Below, in pieces: positions 6,263 to 13,945 of a stretch of 64,000 nt of DNA. The stretch is from Anaerostipes butyraticus (GTDB lineage: Bacteria > Bacillota > Clostridia > Lachnospirales > Lachnospiraceae), in NCBI RefSeq assembly GCF_016586355.1, contig NZ_BLYI01000006.1, positions 62,001-126,000 on the forward strand, written 5' to 3'. Each line of letters opens with the position of its first letter. Position 1 is the first letter of the stretch. The translations under genes were made by a program, and so were the position numbers. The notes below the pieces were generated by a model that saw only the letters and a list, made by a program, of their open reading frames with translations, did not search any database and was not told where the DNA came from.

Positions 6263-7885
6263 GTGAAACAACCTTACAATACTACGATTTACAACACGGC
6301 GCTTTATATGAGATTGAGCCGGGACGATGAAAACTATGGTGACAGCGTAAGCATTGAAACACAGCGGACAATCCTGCAACAGTACGCAAAGGAACAGGGG
6401 CTTCATGTAGTCGGTGAGTATGTGGACGATGGCTGGTCGGGGACGAACTTTGAACGCCCGGATTTTCAGCGCATGATGGACGATATGGAAGCCGGAAAAG
6501 TAAACTGCATTGTCACGAAAGACCTTTCCCGTTTCGGGCGGGAACATGTGATGATGGACTACTATCTGGAATTTCTGTTCCCGGAAAAACGGGTGCGCTA
6601 CATCGCCGTTGCGGAGAATGAGGACACAGAAAAAGGGCTTTCCGATTTTGTCCCGTTCAAAAACCTGTTCAATGAGTGGTTTGCGAAAGATACGAGCCGC
6701 AAGGTAAAGGCCGCTTTCAAAGCGAAGTTTGCCACAGGACAGCGTATCGGCGCCTATGCTCCCATCGGGTACAGGAAACACCCGGAAATCAAAAACAAGC
6801 TGATAATCGACGAGGAAACCCGCTGGATAGTGGAGAAGATTTTTGACCTTGCCATTCATGGCAGAGGGGCGGCCAGTATCACAAGAATACTGATTGCGGA
6901 AAAGGTTCCCACGCCGGGATTTATCAACTTCCAGCGTGACGGGACTTTCGCAAACATCTATGCGGGTGCACCGGAGGAAAAAAGCTACGCATGGACGATA
7001 GCGCAGGTCAAGAGCATTATGAAAGATGAAACCTATATCGGCCATACCATCCACTACCGGGAAACAAATATTTCCTTTAAGAACAAGCGGAGGGTACGCA
7101 AGCCCCAAAGTGAATGGGTGCGGGTGGAGAACACGCAGGAGCCGATTATCAGCGAGCAGGTTTTCCGGCAGGTACAGGAGCAGATAGCAAACCGCCGCAG
7201 GAAGTGCAAGGATGGTACAACGCAGATTTTTTCCGGATTGGTAAAATGTGCGGATTGCGGCTGGTCGCTGTCCTATGGGGAGAACAGGCAGAACAGCAAG
7301 CCTTACGGCCATTATCATTGTAGCAAGTACGGGCAGGGCACACGCCAATGCTCCATGCACTATATCCGTTATGATGTGCTTTATGCCTATGTCCTCTCCC
7401 GTCTGCAATACTGGTCGGGACTGGTACAACATGATGAAGAACGGCTCTTGAAGCGGCTGTTAAATGCCACTGATAAGGGACAGGCCGCCGCAAGAAAGAA
7501 GCAGGCCGCAGAACTGAAAAAGGCAGAGAAGCGAAAAGCCGAAGTCGATACTTTGTTTGCCCGGATGTATGAGGACTGGGCGGCGGGGCGTATCACGGAA
7601 TACAACTTCTCTATGCTGTCCGGGAAGTACCAAAGCGAACAGGCTGAACTGGACGAAAAGATTGAGCGGCTTCAATCCGCTATCACCACTGAAAGCCAGA
7701 ACGCCGCAGACGCAGAAAAATGGATTGCCTTGATGAAAGAGTGCGTCAATCCAACGGAACTGACCGCCGAACTTTTGAATACGCTGATTGAAAAAATCGT
7801 TGTCCATGAAGCGGTCAAAGGTGAGGACGGAAGCAGGGAACAGGAGGTAGAAATCTTCTACCGCTTTATCGGCAAGATTGATTGA
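6263..7885 (+). CDS. tnpX: Large serine recombinase TnpX
   Basis: 540 residues starting at GTG 6263, with AGAAGGAGG 10 bp upstream. Excises and inserts the transposon as a circle. The resolvase domain begins at ALYMRLSRDDE, with the catalytic Ser in the first loop region (SRDDENYGDSVSIETQR). The conserved arginine motif is KDLSRFGREHVMMDYY (about 86-101). The recombinase domain (GQRIGAYAPIGYRKHP and SIMKDETYIGH) is followed by a zinc ribbon (KCADCGW about 330, then YHCSKYG...QCSMH about 350-370) and a coiled-coil tail (about 405-480). The length is shorter than the roughly 700 residues of classic TnpX, but the domain order is the same. Confidence 0.92.
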   Translation: MKQPYNTTIYNTALYMRLSRDDENYGDSVSIETQRTILQQYAKEQGLHVVGEYVDDGWSGTNFERPDFQRMMDDMEAGKVNCIVTKDLSRFGREHVMMDYYLEFLFPEKRVRYIAVAENEDTEKGLSDFVPFKNLFNEWFAKDTSRKVKAAFKAKFATGQRIGAYAPIGYRKHPEIKNKLIIDEETRWIVEKIFDLAIHGRGAASITRILIAEKVPTPGFINFQRDGTFANIYAGAPEEKSYAWTIAQVKSIMKDETYIGHTIHYRETNISFKNKRRVRKPQSEWVRVENTQEPIISEQVFRQVQEQIANRRRKCKDGTTQIFSGLVKCADCGWSLSYGENRQNSKPYGHYHCSKYGQGTRQCSMHYIRYDVLYAYVLSRLQYWSGLVQHDEERLLKRLLNATDKGQAAARKKQAAELKKAEKRKAEVDTLFARMYEDWAAGRITEYNFSMLSGKYQSEQAELDEKIERLQSAITTESQNAADAEKWIALMKECVNPTELTAELLNTLIEKIVVHEAVKGEDGSREQEVEIFYRFIGKID

Positions 7886-7910
7886 ATGACACCAATATCT
7901 TTAACTATGT

Positions 7911-8585
7911 GATACCGGAAGTACACTGCCGGAACTTGCAAAATTAATCGTGATTTCAGAATTATTTGACGTTAGTGTGGATTATCTGGTCAAAGATTCC
8001 ATGGAAGAAGATTTCTCAGGAGATATGTATTCTATGGGAAATACGAGGCTGGAAGAAAAGATGGATGAACTTTCCAGATATGTGAAAGGATATCAGTATA
8101 CCAGTAAGCGTCACATCAAGGGAATCCCTCTTGTATCCATCCGGCTTGGCCGGCGTCTCGGAAAAGAGAGTGTTGCAAAAGGAATCATAGCCATCGGAAA
8201 CATTGCGATCGGCGTGGTCAGCCTTGGAGCTGTCAGCATTGGAGTATTCAGTTTTGGCGCACTGGCTTTTGGAATCATTGCCCTGGGAGCTATGGCGGCA
8301 GGACTGCTGGCTTTTGGAGCTATGGCAGTGGGGGTCATTGCCATAGGAACCGCTGCGGCTGGGCTTTATGCAGGTGGTGTGACAGCTCTTGGAAAAGAAG
8401 TGGCAGTGGGAGTCGCAGCCAGCGGGAAAACAGCCATTGGAGAGACGGCAGTCGGTCATCATTGCCTGGTGTGGAACAATGGTCTGGACGCAGAGCAGAT
8501 TCGACAGTTCCTGGATCGGACCAATCCGCATCTCTGGGAACCTTTGCGGAAGTTTTTCATCTTTTTAGGGCAGCATATTAAATAA
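7911..8585 (+). pseudogene. XRE-family regulator with pentad-glycine domain, 3' part split off by the transposon
   Basis: From 7911 the frame reads DTGSTLPELAKLIVISELFDVSVDYLVKD, the end of a typical XRE helix-turn-helix. The W/E residues and DNA-binding helices that should precede it are absent because the transposon ends here. A GTG at 7950 could start a 211-residue product, but it has no ribosome site. The C-terminal domain has a glycine every fifth residue: counted from 7950, Gly 78 to 148 without a break, then 154, 159, 164 and 169. The pattern is hydrophobic-Ala/Ser-hydrophobic-Gly. This could form a beta-helix-like or membrane-packed structure. The 5' half should lie at the left end of the transposon. 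Confidence 0.8.
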
Positions 8586-8695
8586 AAGGTGAAAAAGGGA
8601 TGACTTTATCTAAATAAAGTGATACATTATAGAATAGATGAAAGAGAACATAAGGGACAAAGTTGTAATTCAATGACACACAGGAGGTAGAACGT

Positions 8696-9457
8696 ATGTT
8701 GCAAGAGATTTCATTGGAAGGAAAAACAGCTTTGATCACCGGAGGGGGAACAGGGATTGGTTTCGCAATTGCAGAAGAAATGGCGGATGCGGGAGCCAGT
8801 GTAATTATTGTCGGAAGAAGAGAAGAAAAATTAAAAGAAGCGGCAGAAAAGATTGGAGAGAAATGCAGCTGGTATGTATTTGACGTAACGAAAACAGAAG
8901 AATATGAAGATTTTTTCCGGAAACTGGAAAAGAAAGCGCCGGTGGATATTCTGGTCAATAATGCGGGAATCAATATTAAGAAGGACTATTTTGATTTTAC
9001 GGCAGAGGAATTTGATAAGATTATGGAAACGCAGGCAAAGGCGCCGTTTATGCTGTCACAGACAGCGGCAAAATATATGAAAGAAAGAAAATCAGGATGT
9101 ATTTTGCTGATTTCTTCTCTGGCGTCCATTCTTGGCATGCATGAAATACAGGCATATACCGTAGCAAAGAGCGGCATGAAGGGGCTGGCGAGAAGCCTGG
9201 CAAGAGATCTGGGACCGTACGGAATCCGGGTGAACAGCCTGAATCCGGGGTTTGTGTACACAGATATGCTAAAAAATACCAATCTAAAGACGCCGGGACG
9301 TCTGGAAGAAATTCAGAACCGGACGCCGATGAGGGGATTTGCCAAAGAAAAGGATCTTGGAATGGCAGCAGCATTTCTGGCATCTGACGCAGCAGGATTT
9401 ATTACCGGAATTGATCTGGTAGTAGACGGAGGAATCAGCAGTTCCTTCCTGATTTAA
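8696..9457 (+). CDS. Short-chain dehydrogenase/reductase (SDR), gluconate 5-dehydrogenase-like
   Basis: 253 residues of classical SDR type: NAD(P)-binding TGGGTGIG (about 15-22), structural NNAG (about 88-91), catalytic Ser in LLISSLAS, and YTVAK (about 153-157). VDGGISSSF near the C-terminus is typical of gluconate 5-dehydrogenase/3-oxoacyl-ACP reductase relatives. GRREEKL after the second strand (an Arg pair instead of an acidic residue) hints at NADPH preference. CAGGAGGTAGAACGT precedes the ATG. It is the first of three genes with 20-30 bp spacing (SDR, thioesterase, dehydrogenase). The true substrate is not evident; a 3-oxoacyl substrate would fit the thioesterase next door. Confidence 0.8.
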   Translation: MLQEISLEGKTALITGGGTGIGFAIAEEMADAGASVIIVGRREEKLKEAAEKIGEKCSWYVFDVTKTEEYEDFFRKLEKKAPVDILVNNAGINIKKDYFDFTAEEFDKIMETQAKAPFMLSQTAAKYMKERKSGCILLISSLASILGMHEIQAYTVAKSGMKGLARSLARDLGPYGIRVNSLNPGFVYTDMLKNTNLKTPGRLEEIQNRTPMRGFAKEKDLGMAAAFLASDAAGFITGIDLVVDGGISSSFLI

Positions 9458-9481
9458 AAAAGAAAAAGGAGTCATAAAACC

Positions 9482-10207
9482 ATGTACACGATGAGTGGAA
9501 GAATTCGATACAGTGAAACGGACCGGTCAGGGAAGCTTCCGGTTCCGGGAATTTTGGATTATTTTCAGGACTGCAGTGTATTTCAGTCAGAAGAACTGGG
9601 CCTGGGGGTAAAATATCTTGCGGAGCGTCATCGTGCATGGGTTTTGAATTCCTGGCAGCTGGAGATCGTAAGACTGCCGGTGGAATGTGAAGCAGTGACA
9701 GTCGAAACCTGGGCTTCCGGCTTTGACAAATTTCACGGAACAAGGAATTTTACAATGAAGGATCAGGATGGGAAGTTTTTGGCTTATGCCAATTCTCTCT
9801 GGGTTTATATGGATCTTGAAACAGGGCGGCCGGCAAAGCCGTCAGAAGAAGAAATTCAGAAATATCATGCAGAGACTCCTCTTGAGATGGAATATCAGTC
9901 AAGGAAGATCCGCACGCCAAAAGAGTGGGAAGAGCGGGAACCGGTTCGGGTGAAGCGAGACTGGATTGACAGCAATCATCATGTAAATAACAGTTATTAT
10001 GTGAAAACTGCTTATAACGAGCTTCCGGAGGATGTCTCTGTAAAGAGACTCCGGGTGGAATACCGCCGACAGGCCCTTTATGGTGACGTGCTTTATCCGA
10101 AAACGGCACGGGAAGACAGCCGGATTATGGTGGCTCTTTGTGACCAGAAGGGCAGACCGTATGCGGTAACCGAATTTCTGATACAGGAAAAAAGCGCGGA
10201 ATCATAA
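9482..10207 (+). CDS. Acyl-ACP thioesterase (FatA/FatB-like)
   Basis: 241 residues in two hot-dog folds, as in bacterial acyl-ACP thioesterases of the PF01643 type, which release free fatty acids from acyl carrier protein. Recognised from YSETDRSGKLPVPGILDYFQ (about 10-29), LGVKYLAERHRAWVLNSWQL, ETWASGFDKFHGTRNF, and the second-domain catalytic region DWIDSNHHVNNSYYV (about 160-174), with the Asn/His pair expected for the active site. AAAAAGGAG is the ribosome site. It stands 24 bp from the SDR gene and 23 bp from the dehydrogenase gene, suggesting one transcript that ends at the terminator at 11192. Confidence 0.85.
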   Translation: MYTMSGRIRYSETDRSGKLPVPGILDYFQDCSVFQSEELGLGVKYLAERHRAWVLNSWQLEIVRLPVECEAVTVETWASGFDKFHGTRNFTMKDQDGKFLAYANSLWVYMDLETGRPAKPSEEEIQKYHAETPLEMEYQSRKIRTPKEWEEREPVRVKRDWIDSNHHVNNSYYVKTAYNELPEDVSVKRLRVEYRRQALYGDVLYPKTAREDSRIMVALCDQKGRPYAVTEFLIQEKSAES

Positions 10208-10230
10208 AATACAGCAGGAGGAAAAGACAG

Positions 10231-11184
10231 ATGGAAACAAGAAAAATAGGAATCCTTGGAGCAGGCCATGTAGGAACCCACTGTGCGGTCAGTCTGATGT
10301 TTCAGGGACTGGCGCAGGAGATTGTTCTGATCGATAAAGACGAGAAAAAAGCAGAAAGTCAGGCACTGGATTTGAATGATATGGGAGCCTGCCTTTCGAG
10401 GAAAACGATCATCCGTGCAGGAGATTATGAAGATTTGAAGGACGCGGAGATTCTGGTCAATGCCATTGGCAGAAGCCGCCGCCCCGGGGAAACCAGACTG
10501 GATATGTTTGAAGATTCCATGGAACGGCTGAAAGATATCGTTCCCAGAATAAGGAAATCCGGATTTCAGGGGATTTTGATCAGCATTACCAATCCGGCAG
10601 ATGTGGTCGGTGAATGTTTGAGAAGAAAACTGGGGATGGACCGGTTCCGGTGTTTCAGTACGGGGACCAGCCTGGACAGTCTTAGGATCAAGCGTATTTT
10701 GGAAGAGAAGACAGGATATGACAGAAAATCTATTGATGCTTTCTGCATGGGAGAACACGGAGACTCTCAGATGGTACCATTATCTCATGTTTCCATTGGC
10801 GGGAAACCATTTTTAAAACTTCAGGAAGAACATCCGGATACTTTAGGTATGATTACACTGGAAGAACTTCAGGAAGAAGTCCGGCAGGCAGGCATGACAG
10901 TGATCGAAGGAAAAGGCAGCACGGAATTTGGAATTGGAGTCGCTCTGAGTGAGATTGTAAGTGCGATTTTTTATGACCAGAAAAAAGTATGGCCTCTTTC
11001 TGTCTGCCTGGAAGGAGAATATGGTCAGAAAAATGTTGCGGCAGGAGTTCCTGCTGTTATTGGAGAGAACGGTGTAGAGGAAATCTTTGAAATTGACTTA
11101 AGCGAAAGAGAGAAACAGGAATTTGATCATTCCTGTGATGTCATAAGGGATTATCTAAGACAGGCGGAAGAAATGTTAAAATAA
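10231..11184 (+). CDS. Lactate/malate dehydrogenase family protein
   Basis: 317 residues, NAD-dependent 2-hydroxyacid oxidoreductase fold. GAGHVG (about 10-15) and LID (33-35, the NAD-ribose Asp) form the Rossmann site. SLDSLR (147-152) supplies the Asp/Arg pair, and GEHGDS (174-179) supplies the catalytic His. The specificity loop reads GRSRRPGETRLD (80-91). The PGETRLD part is L-lactate dehydrogenase-like, but the position that is normally Gln in lactate enzymes appears to be Arg, as in malate enzymes. Either substrate, or another 2-keto acid, is therefore possible. It is the last gene of the three-gene run. Confidence 0.82.
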   Translation: METRKIGILGAGHVGTHCAVSLMFQGLAQEIVLIDKDEKKAESQALDLNDMGACLSRKTIIRAGDYEDLKDAEILVNAIGRSRRPGETRLDMFEDSMERLKDIVPRIRKSGFQGILISITNPADVVGECLRRKLGMDRFRCFSTGTSLDSLRIKRILEEKTGYDRKSIDAFCMGEHGDSQMVPLSHVSIGGKPFLKLQEEHPDTLGMITLEELQEEVRQAGMTVIEGKGSTEFGIGVALSEIVSAIFYDQKKVWPLSVCLEGEYGQKNVAAGVPAVIGENGVEEIFEIDLSEREKQEFDHSCDVIRDYLRQAEEMLK

Positions 11185-11191
11185 AAAAACA

Positions 11192-11226
11192 GGCATTGCC
11201 AGAGACAGATTCTGGCAGTGCCATTT
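11192..11226. terminator. Intrinsic terminator between convergent genes
   Basis: GGCATTGCCAGA (11192-11203) pairs with TCTGGCAGTGCC (11211-11222), followed by ATTTTATTT. It is preceded by seven A, so it can also act on the opposite strand for the gene ending at 11230. Confidence 0.85.
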
Positions 11227-11229
11227 TAT

Positions 11230-11493
11230 TTATAAGATCAGCCCTCGCAGGGTGTCTATTCTTTGCTGTTCTTCGGAAGACATTCCTTCCTTCAGAGCAT
11301 CCAAGATAATGGAAGTTTCTGTATTAGTAAAAGAAAGCCCCTGTTCGGAGAGACGGCTGGAAGCAGCCATTAGATCCGGCAGGATCATCTCCAGAGATTT
11401 TCCCTGACACTGATGGATCAGGAATTCCATGATTTCCAGTTTTTTCGGATCAATCTGTTTTAATTTTGGATGGTTTTTCCAGTTTTCATTCAT
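11230..11493 (-). CDS. Small hypothetical protein, 87 residues
   Basis: Not recognised. 87 residues, no cysteine-metal site except one Cys, no membrane segment. Sequence is helical and polar (PKKLEIMEFLIHQCQGKSLE, MSSEEQQRIDTLRGLIL). AAAAGGAGCTTCTTTGT upstream is a good ribosome site. It follows a second unknown gene (11509-11988) by 15 bp on the same strand. Both share the theme ...ILPDLMAASSRLSE/...MLQMMQMMKLYQS and probably form a functional pair. Confidence 0.7.
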   Translation of the reverse strand: MNENWKNHPKLKQIDPKKLEIMEFLIHQCQGKSLEMILPDLMAASSRLSEQGLSFTNTETSIILDALKEGMSSEEQQRIDTLRGLIL

Positions 11494-11508
11494 ACAAAGA
11501 AGCTCCTT

Positions 11509-11988
11509 TTACTTATTTAAGATTTGATTCAGCTGGTTCATAAAGTCGCTGTTAGGGGCAGGAGTATTTTGCTGCCCTTGTGACATTAAAAGAGGCATGA
11601 GTTTGGCAAACATATCGTCATTTGTATTTGGGGCAGAGGATGAAGCAAGATTTGGATTCGATTTCATAAAACTCTGATAAGACTGGTAGAGTTTCATCAT
11701 CTGCATCATTTGAAGCATCTGATCAATCTGGGCGGCGGTCTCTTTCGGCGCACGCAGTTTCATGGCGTTGAGCAGCATTTCAAGGGAAGCATCATTTTGA
11801 TCCAGACCGCAGGCGGAAAGAGTCTCTTCATTGTCAAATTCATGGGCAATGTGGGACAGTTCAGTCAGTTTAATATAGATGGCGGCGGTTTTCTTTAAAG
11901 AAGCCGGAAGATACGGAAGAGCATCTTCCAGCATGTTAGAAGAGTCATCACGGAAAAAATGATCCCATGATTTCTTTTTTTGTTCCAT
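11509..11988 (-). CDS. Hypothetical protein, 159 residues, Met/Gln/Asn-rich C-terminus
   Basis: Not recognised. The start is placed at ATG 11988 (MEQKKKSWDHFF), because GAGGTTGTGACGAAA precedes it. A start at 12018 is also in frame but lacks a clear ribosome site. The first part is helical (DALPYLPASLKKTAAIYIKL). A Met-rich stretch (QMLQMMQMMKLYQS, about 90-105) and a low-complexity Asn/Ser/Gln tail follow. No signal peptide or membrane segment. It is divergent from the small protein gene at 12049, so the 60-bp gap between them must hold both promoters. Confidence 0.65.
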   Translation of the reverse strand: MEQKKKSWDHFFRDDSSNMLEDALPYLPASLKKTAAIYIKLTELSHIAHEFDNEETLSACGLDQNDASLEMLLNAMKLRAPKETAAQIDQMLQMMQMMKLYQSYQSFMKSNPNLASSSAPNTNDDMFAKLMPLLMSQGQQNTPAPNSDFMNQLNQILNK

Positions 11989-12048
11989 TTTCGTCACAAC
12001 CTCAGGCTTTGTTCTCATATCCTATAGTATTAGGAGGTGAGAAAAAAT

Positions 12049-12225
12049 ATGAGTGAAATTTTTGTGGAAGAAGAAAATACAGTATATGAACTGGATGAAG
12101 AATGTATGAAAAGAAAAGAGAAAATGAAACAGGAGAAAAACGGTCCGGCGCGTTATCGGGCACAGGAGAGGCCTGGGAGCTGCATCGGAATTTTTCTTAT
12201 ATTATTATGCTGCTGCATGAAATAA
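12049..12225 (+). CDS. Small protein with hydrophobic, CCC-ended C-terminus
   Basis: 58 residues from ATG 12049 (MSEIFVEEE...), chosen because TAGGAGGTGAGAAAAAAT precedes it. The body is highly charged (KRKEKMKQEKNG) and the tail is IGIFLILLCCCMK, a hydrophobic stretch ending in three cysteines. The same LL-CCC signature appears twice in the glycine-rich protein at 13946-14167. Could be membrane-attached or part of a cysteine-rich coat. Function unknown. Followed by the strong terminator at 12229. Confidence 0.6.
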   Translation: MSEIFVEEENTVYELDEECMKRKEKMKQEKNGPARYRAQERPGSCIGIFLILLCCCMK

Positions 12226-12228
12226 AAT

Positions 12229-12259
12229 CAGGCCGGAACCGTTAGAAAGTTCCGGCCTG
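12229..12259. terminator. Bidirectional terminator
   Basis: CAGGCCGGAAC (12229-12239) and GTTCCGGCCTG (12249-12259), a perfect 11-bp stem between two convergent genes. The T-run is weak on the plus side; on the minus side the stem is followed by ATTTTATTTCATG. Confidence 0.7.
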
Positions 12260-12267
12260 AAAACGGT

Positions 12268-12600
12268 CTATAATCTGTTCTGGTCACCCCATTCACACAT
12301 ACTGTCTAAAATAGGAATCAGAGATTTTCCTCTTTCTGTCAGACTGTATTCGACCTTTGGAGGGATCTGTGGATATTCTTCCCGGTGAACCAGCTGATCT
12401 GCCTCCAGTTCCTTTAAAGTAGAACTGAGCGTTTTGTAGGAAATGGTTCCAATATATTTTTTCATTTCATTAAATCGTACAACGCCAAACTCCATCAAAG
12501 TATACAGAATGGTCATTTTGTATTTGCCATTGATCAGGGACAGGGTGTAGCTGAATCCGGTATCGCCCAGACTTTCATTTGAAATACATCGTTCGCTCAT
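12268..12600 (-). CDS. HxlR-family transcriptional regulator
   Basis: 110 residues with the MarR-like winged helix of HxlR proteins: SLINGKYKMTILYTLMEFG (about 21-39), RFNEMKKYIGTISYKTLSSTL, and the wing HREEYPQIPPKVEYSLTERG (about 72-91). HxlR proteins often sense electrophiles or redox stress and control an adjacent oxidoreductase. Here the gene is divergent from two flavin reductase genes starting 161 bp away, and CAAGTAT/GTACTTG inverted repeats lie between. Only one Cys near the N-terminus and one near the C-terminus are visible. Confidence 0.88.
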   Translation of the reverse strand: MSERCISNESLGDTGFSYTLSLINGKYKMTILYTLMEFGVVRFNEMKKYIGTISYKTLSSTLKELEADQLVHREEYPQIPPKVEYSLTERGKSLIPILDSMCEWGDQNRL

Positions 12601-12636
12601 TTCTCACTCTCCTTAAGTAAGTATATAACCTGAATG

Positions 12637-12665
12637 CAAGTATCTCACTTTCATGTGCGTACTTG
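12637..12665. promoter_or_regulatory. Candidate HxlR operator
   Basis: CAAGTAT (12637-12643) and GTACTTG (12659-12665) form an inverted repeat about 40 bp before the HxlR start, and a related AAGTAAGTATA lies at 12615-12625. The position in the divergent gap suits control of both sides. Confidence 0.5.
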
Positions 12666-12760
12666 TTTTGTGTATTATTCTTGATATGATTATAGTATCA
12701 AAGATTTGAAAAGTCAAAAATCCGTGTTGGGATTTTGACATACACAGGGAGGTTTTGGCA

Positions 12761-13306
12761 ATGAGTAAAAAAATAACAGTGATCACAGGAAGCCCGAGAA
12801 AAAACGGTAACAGTTTCGCTATGACGGATGCTTTTATCAAAGCGGCCGAAGCAAAGGGACACAGTGTTGAGAGATTTGACGCTGCCATGATGAAAATTGG
12901 AGGATGTCATGCCTGCGAAACCTGTTACCAGACAGGAAAAGCCTGTTCTTTTGATGATGATTTTAATATCATTGCGCCGGCGATTTTAGAGGCAGATGTG
13001 CTGGTGTTCACGATGCCGGTTTACTGGTATTCCATTCCGGCTCAGATCAAAGGAGTGATTGACCGGATTTATTCTATGGTCGCAGGCGGCAAAGAGATTG
13101 CGGGCAAAGAGTGCGCCCTGATTGCCTGCTGTGAGGAAGATGATATGTCTGTTTTGGACGGCATCCGGATTCCGATGGAGCGGACAGCCGCATTGAATCA
13201 GTGGAAAATGATTGGGGAAGTGTTGATTCCGGGCGTTCTAAATGAAGGCGATATCACGAAAACGGACGGATGCAGTCAGGCTGCGGCATTGGCGGATAAG
13301 ATCTGA
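12761..13306 (+). CDS. NADPH-dependent FMN reductase / flavodoxin-like oxidoreductase
   Basis: 181 residues; ATG 12761 with GGGAGG 8 bp upstream (a TTG two codons earlier is in frame but less likely). Flavodoxin-fold reductase. The FMN phosphate loop is GSPRKNGNSFAM (about 9-20). A CxxCxxC-like cluster HACETCYQTGKAC (about 50-62) is typical of iron-sulfur-flavoprotein relatives, and MPVYWYSIPAQIKGVIDR is the isoalloxazine-binding loop. It is probably induced with its neighbour under control of the divergent HxlR regulator. Physiological electron acceptor unknown. Confidence 0.85.
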   Translation: MSKKITVITGSPRKNGNSFAMTDAFIKAAEAKGHSVERFDAAMMKIGGCHACETCYQTGKACSFDDDFNIIAPAILEADVLVFTMPVYWYSIPAQIKGVIDRIYSMVAGGKEIAGKECALIACCEEDDMSVLDGIRIPMERTAALNQWKMIGEVLIPGVLNEGDITKTDGCSQAAALADKI

Positions 13307-13323
13307 AGAAAAGGAGAATCGGG

Positions 13324-13872
13324 ATGAAGAAAATTGTAATCTTAAATGGCAGTCCCCGCAGAAACGGGAACACATCAGCTCTGGTAAAAGCATTTACACA
13401 GGGAGCGGAAAGTGCGGGGAATACAGTGACAGAGTTTTTTCTGGATTCCATGGAAATCCATGGATGCAGAGGCTGTTTTGGAGGACACAGCAGTCAGGAA
13501 TGTCCTTGTGTCCAGAAGGATGATATGAGTCAGATTTATCCGGCGGTAAAAGAAAGTGATGTTGTTGTTTTAGCAACTCCGCTGTACTACTGGAATATGA
13601 GCGGGCAGATCCGGACTGCCATTGACCGGCTGTTTGCGCTGGAGGAGGGAGATGGGAATCTTCTTCGCGGGCATGAAAGAGCATCGGCGCTCTTGATGGC
13701 AGCAGAGGGGAATGGTTTTGATGATGTCCTTTTATACTATAACCATCTGGTGGAACATCTGCGCTGGAAAAATCTCGGTCATGTCCTTGCCGGAGGCAAT
13801 GGGGATATCGGAGATATCGAAGGGAAACCGGAAATCCAGAAAGCCTGTGATCTTGGAAAATCAATACAATAA
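13324..13872 (+). CDS. NADPH-dependent FMN reductase, second copy
   Basis: 182 residues; ATG 13324 with AAAAGGAG upstream, 17 bp after the first reductase. FMN loop GSPRRNGNTSAL (about 9-20), cysteines in GCRGCFGGHSSQECPC (about 48-63), and ATPLYYWNMSGQIRTAIDR (about 85-103). Similar in fold to the preceding gene but clearly different in sequence, so an old duplication or two enzymes recruited together. The operon ends at a 12-bp stem terminator (13897-13925). Confidence 0.85.
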   Translation: MKKIVILNGSPRRNGNTSALVKAFTQGAESAGNTVTEFFLDSMEIHGCRGCFGGHSSQECPCVQKDDMSQIYPAVKESDVVVLATPLYYWNMSGQIRTAIDRLFALEEGDGNLLRGHERASALLMAAEGNGFDDVLLYYNHLVEHLRWKNLGHVLAGGNGDIGDIEGKPEIQKACDLGKSIQ

Positions 13873-13896
13873 AAAGGAATCATCATACAAAAAAGC

Positions 13897-13925
13897 AGGG
13901 GCGCTTCACAAAATGAAGCGCCCCT
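13897..13925. terminator. Strong bidirectional terminator
   Basis: AGGGGCGCTTCA / TGAAGCGCCCCT, perfect 12-bp stem with loop CAAAA. Read on the minus strand it ends in GCTTTTTTGT, so it best serves the gene at 13946-14167. It may also stop the reductase operon. Confidence 0.9.
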
Positions 13926-13945
13926 GAAAGCATTTTATGCTTTTT

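Larger units (their letters stand above)
1..7910. mobile_element. Tn4451/TnpX-type mobilizable transposon (right-hand part; left end outside window)
   Basis: The block holds the marker set of Tn4451-like elements in order: MobV relaxase, TnpW and the large serine recombinase TnpX next to the right end. Resistance and metabolic passengers lie to its left. Bases at about 2.7-7.9 kb are visibly richer in GC than the chromosome that follows. The right boundary is placed at 7910, because from 7911 (GA, then ACCGGAAGT) the sequence reads in frame as the middle of an XRE regulator. TnpX enzymes are known to insert at GA dinucleotides and leave GA at both ends. The left end is not visible, so total size is unknown. 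Confidence 0.85.

Noticed and set aside
6257-7432. 391-residue open frame on the minus strand
   Set aside because: Lies fully antisense to tnpX, with no ribosome site and no protein-like motif; it is open only because of the GC-rich codon pattern of the recombinase.
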